A DNA stretch of 64,000 bases, taken from contig PVBG01000021.1 in NCBI GenBank assembly GCA_002968845.1, positions 28,104 to 92,103 on the forward strand, written 5' to 3'. The DNA is from Neorhizobium tomejilense (GTDB lineage Bacteria > Pseudomonadota > Alphaproteobacteria > Rhizobiales > Rhizobiaceae). The position numbers were made by a program, and so were the translations under genes. This document shows, in pieces, positions 60,254 through 64,000 of this stretch. Each line of letters starts with the position of its first letter. The first letter of the stretch is position 1. The notes under the pieces are model-generated. The model saw only the letters and a program-made list of their open reading frames with translations. It searched no databases and was not told the DNA's origin.

Positions 60254-61276
60254 CTACCGCTCGATAAAGGCGAGCAGGTCGGCGTTGATGATTTCGGCAT
60301 GCGTCGTGCACATTCCGTGCGGCAGGTTGGGATAGAGCTTAAGGGTGGAGTCCTTTAGAAGCTTGGCCGAGAGCGGCGCGGAGTCGGGGACCGGCACGAT
60401 CTGGTCGTCATCGCCATGCATCACAAGCGTCGGCACGGTGATCTTCTTGAGATCTTCAGTGAAGTCCGTTTCCGAGAACGCCCTGATGCCGAGATATTGC
60501 GCGTTGGCGCCACCCATCATCGACTGGCGCCACCAATTCTGGACGACCGTTTCGATCTTTTTGGTGCCTTCCCGATTGAACCCATAGAAGGGGCCGCTTG
60601 CGAGATCATAGTAAAATTGGGCGCGGTTTGCAGCAAGCTGTGCACGCAGGCCGTCGAAGACTTCGATTGGCAATCCGCCGGGATTCGCCTTGGTCTTGAC
60701 CATGACCGGCGGCACAGCGCCGATTAGCACCAGCTTTGCGACGCGTCCGTCAGGCTGGCCGTGCTTGGCGACATAATGTGCCGCCTCGCCGCCGCCGGTC
60801 GAGTGCCCGATATGAATGGCGTTTCGAAGATCGAGGTGCTTGGCGACTGCAGCAAAATCTGCCGCATAATGATCCATATCGTGGCCGTCGCCGACCTGGC
60901 TGGAGCGGCCGTGGCCCCGCCGGTCGTGAGCGATCACGCGATATCCCTTGCTGAGGAAGAAGAGCATCTGGGTGTCCCAGTCGTCGGCGGAAAGCGGCCA
61001 GCCATGATGAAAGACGAGCGGCTGAGCGGTCTTCGGGCCCCAGTCCTTGTAAAAGATCTCAACGCCATCGGAAGTGATTACGTAGTTCATGTCACTGCTT
61101 TCCTTGTTGGGTTGATTGCTTTTGGAGGCGGCGGTTCGGCCCGCGGCGGCGGCGGGCATAGCCGCTAGAACCGAGGCGGAAAGACCTGCAATCAGCACGC
61201 TGCGCCGGAACGCATGCGGTGGCGCGAAAAGATGCTCGCTTGTATTCGATGAATCCGAGAAAGAATTTCCGGTCAT
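60254..61276 (-). CDS. Exported haloperoxidase-like alpha/beta hydrolase
   Basis: The 340-residue product is a non-heme chloroperoxidase-type alpha/beta hydrolase: FHHGWPLSADDW (oxyanion), IGHSTGGGEAAHY with the nucleophile serine, HGDDDQIVP (acid) and PHGMCTTH (histidine). Unlike cytoplasmic relatives, which start at MNYVITSDG, this one has a 66-residue extension with FRRSVLIAGLSASVLAAMPA, a Tat-like signal. ATG 61276 has CACGGAGAAAATC upstream. It ends at a strong terminator. It should act on esters, lactones or peracids outside the cytoplasm. Confidence 0.88.
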   Translation of the reverse strand: MTGNSFSDSSNTSEHLFAPPHAFRRSVLIAGLSASVLAAMPAAAAGRTAASKSNQPNKESSDMNYVITSDGVEIFYKDWGPKTAQPLVFHHGWPLSADDWDTQMLFFLSKGYRVIAHDRRGHGRSSQVGDGHDMDHYAADFAAVAKHLDLRNAIHIGHSTGGGEAAHYVAKHGQPDGRVAKLVLIGAVPPVMVKTKANPGGLPIEVFDGLRAQLAANRAQFYYDLASGPFYGFNREGTKKIETVVQNWWRQSMMGGANAQYLGIRAFSETDFTEDLKKITVPTLVMHGDDDQIVPVPDSAPLSAKLLKDSTLKLYPNLPHGMCTTHAEIINADLLAFIER

Positions 61277-61479
61277 GATTTTCTCCGTGTTTGATGTATC
61301 CACGGGAGATGTCTTACCCAAGCGCGAGAACCCGGGACCTTTCGGAATTGCGCTGCGCGTTGCGGAATTGCTGTCCTTTTCACGGCACGGCTCCAGGAGA
61401 TTTTCAACTCTCTTCGGGCGACATGGTGCGGCCGAGCCAAGGCCAGCTGATGCCTCTCGTCGGCACAACCATGCCTAGT

Positions 61480-61612
61480 GAAGGGAGCGGAGCTGGCAAA
61501 ACAAATTGCTGAGCAGTATCCAGAGATCCAAGTGGTCTTTGCGCCGAAGTGTCGTACGGCGAAGGCGCTGACTTGGCGCGGCTGGCCGAGGGTATTGACG
61601 TTATTATAGATT
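61480..61612 (+). pseudogene. Frameshifted fragment of a response-regulator receiver
   Basis: Two frames together spell the second half of a receiver domain: KGAELAKQIAEQYPEIQVVF, then after a shift SYGEGADLARLAEGIDVIID. That order, with a hydrophobic strand followed by a G-Y/S-G-E loop and a helix, is typical of receivers in hybrid kinases. The phosphoacceptor part is absent. The fragment is only 130 bp long. Confidence 0.6.
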
Positions 61613-61740
61613 GATGCGCGCAAGCCGGCTTTTTGCCGGCTGTCTTTGACGGCATGCGGCTGGCTTGATGAGGAGTTAGCAGAGGCAGCCCGCCCGTCGT
61701 CTCGGACATGTGCCGCTGGATGTCGCTCTGCTTTAACCGG

Positions 61741-61974
61741 CTAACGCGGTGGCGGTTCTTCGAGAAGCTGGATTAAAGTCAGGCTGGTGAAGAAGATCAC
61801 CGACGCGGTGGTCGTAAGCGCGCATTGCAGCACGTCGTTGGGATGTTTCAGGCGCCGGGCTGGAATGTCGATGCTGGCGCTCGTTTCCGGCACGGATCTC
61901 AGCTTTTCGTGGTGCACCACCTGACGCGCATCTGGGTAAGTCATACTCGCCGCGCCCATCTTCTCCCGCTTCAT
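61741..61974 (-). CDS. Small tail-anchored-like protein
   Basis: The 77-residue product (or 67 from an inner ATG) is polar at the start (MTYPDARQVVHHEK) and ends with a membrane helix (ALTTTASVIFFTSLTLIQLL) and a short Pro/Arg tail. The ribosome-binding site is weak, so the start is uncertain. No family is recognised. The region before it on the plus side contains a hairpin (AGCCGGC-TTTTT-GCCGGCT at 61623-61641). Confidence 0.5.
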   Translation of the reverse strand: MKREKMGAASMTYPDARQVVHHEKLRSVPETSASIDIPARRLKHPNDVLQCALTTTASVIFFTSLTLIQLLEEPPPR

Positions 61975-62153
61975 GTTTCGGGCTCGGCTGCACGACTAAC
62001 CGAATTCGAACTCTGCCAATGCCGGACAAATTTACCGTCCGGGAGTCTTCACCTCACCCAGCGAAAAGTTCATTGCCACCTCAAAGCAGCGGCGCGCTTG
62101 TGCAGCCGTCGAAGCTCACTATCTCTGGTATAATCCCGAACTGGAGCATCGCC

Positions 62154-62330
62154 ATGGATCGAAGCGCGGCCGATATGCTGTCGGAATTCTATATTGAAAT
62201 TCTTCCGCCGGACCGCGGTGAAGCGTGTGCACCGGATGCAACGACGTGTCCGTGCTGTCGAAGGTTACGTCCGGCCTCGAGCATGGATGACGATGGCTGC
62301 GGGATCTGCGATGAATGCCTGGCACCATGA
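62154..62330 (+). CDS. Small zinc-ribbon-like protein
   Basis: The 58-residue product has an acidic N-terminal helix (MLSEFYIEILPPDRGE) and a cysteine cluster: CPCC and then CGICDEC with a Met-Asp-Asp-Asp turn between, which should bind one zinc. GGAG before the ATG and a TGGTATAAT extended -10 at 62126-62134 support expression. It is coupled to the next gene by ATGA. Confidence 0.65.
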   Translation: MDRSAADMLSEFYIEILPPDRGEACAPDATTCPCCRRLRPASSMDDDGCGICDECLAP

Positions 62331-62590
62331 AGGGCGGCGGAAAAACACCTCCATCAACCCAAGCGACGTTTGAAGACGCGCTTGCGAAAATACCGGACGG
62401 TTATGTCGACGGACATTTTGGTAATCGACCATGGGGCGTGACCGTCAAGCGGTCGGAGGATGGCAAACGGACATGGCTCTATGGCGAGGAGCTTGGCGGA
62501 TTGAAGCCGCGCGAAATGTCCTCCGCCAAGGTGATCGAATTTGTTCTCGGTTTCGAGCCCAGCAAAGAGAAGGTGGCACCTCGACCATAA
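62327..62590 (+). CDS. Hypothetical protein, coupled
   Basis: The 87-residue product contains PWGVTVKRSEDGKRTWLYGE, a beta-rich core resembling small rhizobial proteins. No enzyme motif is visible. Its ATG overlaps the stop of the zinc-ribbon gene. Confidence 0.68.
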   Translation: MKGGGKTPPSTQATFEDALAKIPDGYVDGHFGNRPWGVTVKRSEDGKRTWLYGEELGGLKPREMSSAKVIEFVLGFEPSKEKVAPRP

Positions 62591-63031
62591 TGGCCGAAAA
62601 TAAGCGCGATTTTCATGGCGCGTTGCAACAAACGCATGGCTGCACCGCGGTCTGAGCGCTGGCGGCCCCTGCTGGTCATGCGTGATGACGCCGGCCAAGA
62701 GCGCATTCTGATCGATGAACCGGGCTAAAAGAGCTTCGTGCAATCGCGCTTTCACATCGGCGCGCTTTTGAAGAAGCGTTTCGCGCACTTCAGCCTGTCG
62801 CTGCCGTCGCGCCTCCGGTGACTGCGACCCTGACCAGATTCTCGGCTTGTCGGCCGTCTGGTCAATCAGCGCATCCACTCGGGCGACGTAGGTTCGGTCG
62901 AAGTCCAGTACCTTCAGGACCCTGGCGACCGTCTCTGCCGATTGGCCATGGGCCACGCCGGCGAACGGGAACGCCGACAATATCAGCAAGAGGGCGGGGA
63001 TCGGCCATGCTGCGAATGGGCGTGTTTTCAA
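62354..63031 (-). pseudogene. Secreted protein, probably 3'-truncated
   Basis: A TTG at 63031 with GGAG upstream starts a signal peptide (WPIPALLLILSAFPFAGVAHG) and a helical mature part (ETVARVLKVLDFDRTYVARV, LLQKRADVKARLHEALLARF) of about 110 residues, like DUF2059-type helical proteins. Beyond residue about 115 the frame turns Arg/His rich and runs antisense to the small gene on the other strand, so the original 3' end seems lost around 62660-62700. The stop now used lies at 62354. Confidence 0.5.
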
Positions 63032-63145
63032 GTCTTCGGCTCCCGGACCAGCTATTCCACACAATCTGGCAAGTCATCGTGATCTGAATGTGACCCGAGG
63101 CTGCGTGCCTCATTAAGGATTTCTGCGACGAAACTTGAGGACCCG

Positions 63146-63874
63146 CTAGCGCCAAAATTGCCACCATGGCTTTGAAGTGTCGGGAGAAGAGCCGACGGCG
63201 AATTGTGCCGTGATGTCCCGCCAGACAAATTCCTGCGGCTTCGATGTGCCCCGGGCAAAAGAACCGAGGATGTCGTTTACGTTTGCGTTCGAAAGTCGCT
63301 CGTTCGCCTTGCCCAAGAAATGCGTCCCGTTACCGGCGATTTTGATGTCTCGTTTGGTGTCATTACCTGAACGTCCCACCACCCAGTGGCGAAAATCTTC
63401 GTTCGCATATTCTCGCCACTCGACGATGTAAGCCTCCCGCCCTCCACCGACTTGCACGTAATCTTCGCTTGCGTCATTTTCGAGCAGAAGAAATCCCGGC
63501 CCTCCGGCGGGCCGCAGCCAGTCGACGGCAGCCTCGATCAAGGCGATCGACGGTGTCGTGAACGCTTGCTGCCCTTCAAGGGTCAGCGTCAGCCCCGAAA
63601 TCGCTGTTTTGTCTGCCGTGTGCTCGGTTGACGGAAACCAGATCTCGCCATCGCTGGCACTCACGTTGAAGAAGCCGACACTATGCTTGACAGCCAATGC
63701 ACGTACGGTCGCGTAGGCGGCTTCAGCCTCCGACCATCGGAAATCGGCGTAAATTACCGATTTTCCTATCATGTATCCGGTTGACTTCGGATTGTCCTCG
63801 TCCTGTGCCGGTTCGCAAGCGTCGTGGCCGTTCATGTTGGGGAAGTCTCGGCGGATGTCGTCATACCAGGCCGC
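63146..63874 (-). pseudogene. Hypothetical protein cut at its 5' end by an IS630-type element
   Basis: The frame is open upstream of the first ATG (63835) and reads AWYDDIRRDFPNMNGHDA across the presumed start; it then has no start codon before a stop. The protein is soluble, with IGKSVIYADFRWSEAEAAYA and GFFNVSASDGEIWFP, and ends with TSKPWWQFWR. The reading reaches a TA at 63875-63876, where IS630-like sequence begins. The gene start is therefore probably lost or on the far side of the element. Confidence 0.65.
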
Positions 63875-64000
63875 TAGAGCAGATCCTGTGATCGATGAAT
63901 CGATTGTGAGGTGACGCGGCGAGCCGAAGCTGATTCAACATCCACAGCGATGAGGTGGGTGATGGCGCAAGCATTGAGCGATGATCTTCGACTACGCGTA
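63875..64000 (+). mobile_element. Left end of an IS630-type insertion sequence
   Basis: The segment starts at a TA dinucleotide, the target of IS630 family elements, continues with GAGCAGATCCTGTGATCGAT and contains ATCGAT-GA-ATCGAT, and carries a transposase start 85 bp inside. The right end lies outside the window. I assign the family from the transposase start and from the TA at the junction. Confidence 0.6.
63962..64000 (+). CDS. IS630 family transposase, partial
   Basis: Only the first 13 codons are in the window: MAQALSDDLRLRV, which matches the usual N-terminus of IS630/IS630-Spn transposases (MxxxLSxDLRxRV, before the first helix-turn-helix). The rest runs off the right edge. Confidence 0.7.
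   Translation, partial: MAQALSDDLRLRV

Noticed and set aside
1..64000. CRISPR arrays, tRNA and rRNA genes, replication origin
   Set aside because: I saw no regularly spaced repeats, cloverleaf-like sequences, rRNA segments or iteron clusters; absence is judged by eye, not by a search.

Overview
The window looks like part of an accessory replicon or accessory chromosomal region of a Rhizobiaceae-type alphaproteobacterium (Rhizobium, Agrobacterium, Ensifer or a relative). The reasons are the GC-rich codon use, a DUF982 protein, several small rhizobial-type proteins, many AraC, GntR, LysR and MarR regulators, transport cassettes of the tripartite and ABC types, and ATGA-coupled operons. I see no rRNA, tRNA, CRISPR array or replication origin. 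Assignment to a genus is inference from protein style only.

Layout. 0-7.4 kb: an AraC regulator, a MarR-epimerase pair with a clear operator, a DUF2147 secreted protein, an atypical short-chain dehydrogenase, a SAM methyltransferase with a methyltransferase regulatory domain, and the tail of a lost peptide ABC ATPase. 7.9-13.4 kb: a catabolic module made of a tripartite tricarboxylate transporter (TctA, TctB, TctC), a dehydrogenase, a divergent GntR regulator and an RraA-like protein. 13.8-15.9 kb: an AraC gene that lost its 5' end at the edge of an ArsR-controlled operon of three small membrane proteins. 16.2-21.8 kb: a possible small island. It starts at a chemoreceptor stub, holds a GSU2403-type nucleotidyltransferase behind a perfect 29-bp palindrome, a J-domain/zinc protein, an XRE regulator, a Tat-type protein, DUF982 and SH3 proteins, and ends at a tyrosine integrase broken by two frameshifts and a stop.

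22.3-31.0 kb: a carbohydrate-type ABC transporter operon with a Gfo/Idh/MocA oxidoreductase and a cupin, led by a GntR regulator and divergent from a Tm-1-like (UPF0261) protein plus a PEP-hydrolase-like TIM-barrel protein. 31.2-31.9 kb: a FitA/FitB toxin-antitoxin pair with two identical operator palindromes. 33.1-42.2 kb: a complete siderophore uptake locus on the minus strand (ECF sigma, FecR, TonB receptor, binding protein, two permeases, ATPase, siderophore-interacting reductase).

42.6-61.3 kb: a signalling and stress region: small coupled genes, an orphan HDLGN-type histidine kinase, an Rrf2 regulator whose start codon lies inside a 37-bp palindrome, a FixJ-like regulator, hydrolases, an NmrA-like protein, cupin, CBS protein, an MscS channel with a cyclic-nucleotide-like domain, a soluble multi-PAS kinase with a single-domain response regulator, an MBL hydrolase, an HD protein, LysR/SDR, AraC and a Tat-type haloperoxidase-like hydrolase. 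61.4-64.0 kb: gene fragments, two coupled tiny genes, and an IS630-type element that has entered a gene and runs off the right edge.

The most unusual points are the Rrf2 gene with a predicted leaderless transcript, the nucleotidyltransferase palindrome inside a putative island, the FitAB operator placed between ribosome-binding site and start codon, the MscS channel lacking the usual phosphate-binding arginine, and the many gene stubs that mark past rearrangements.
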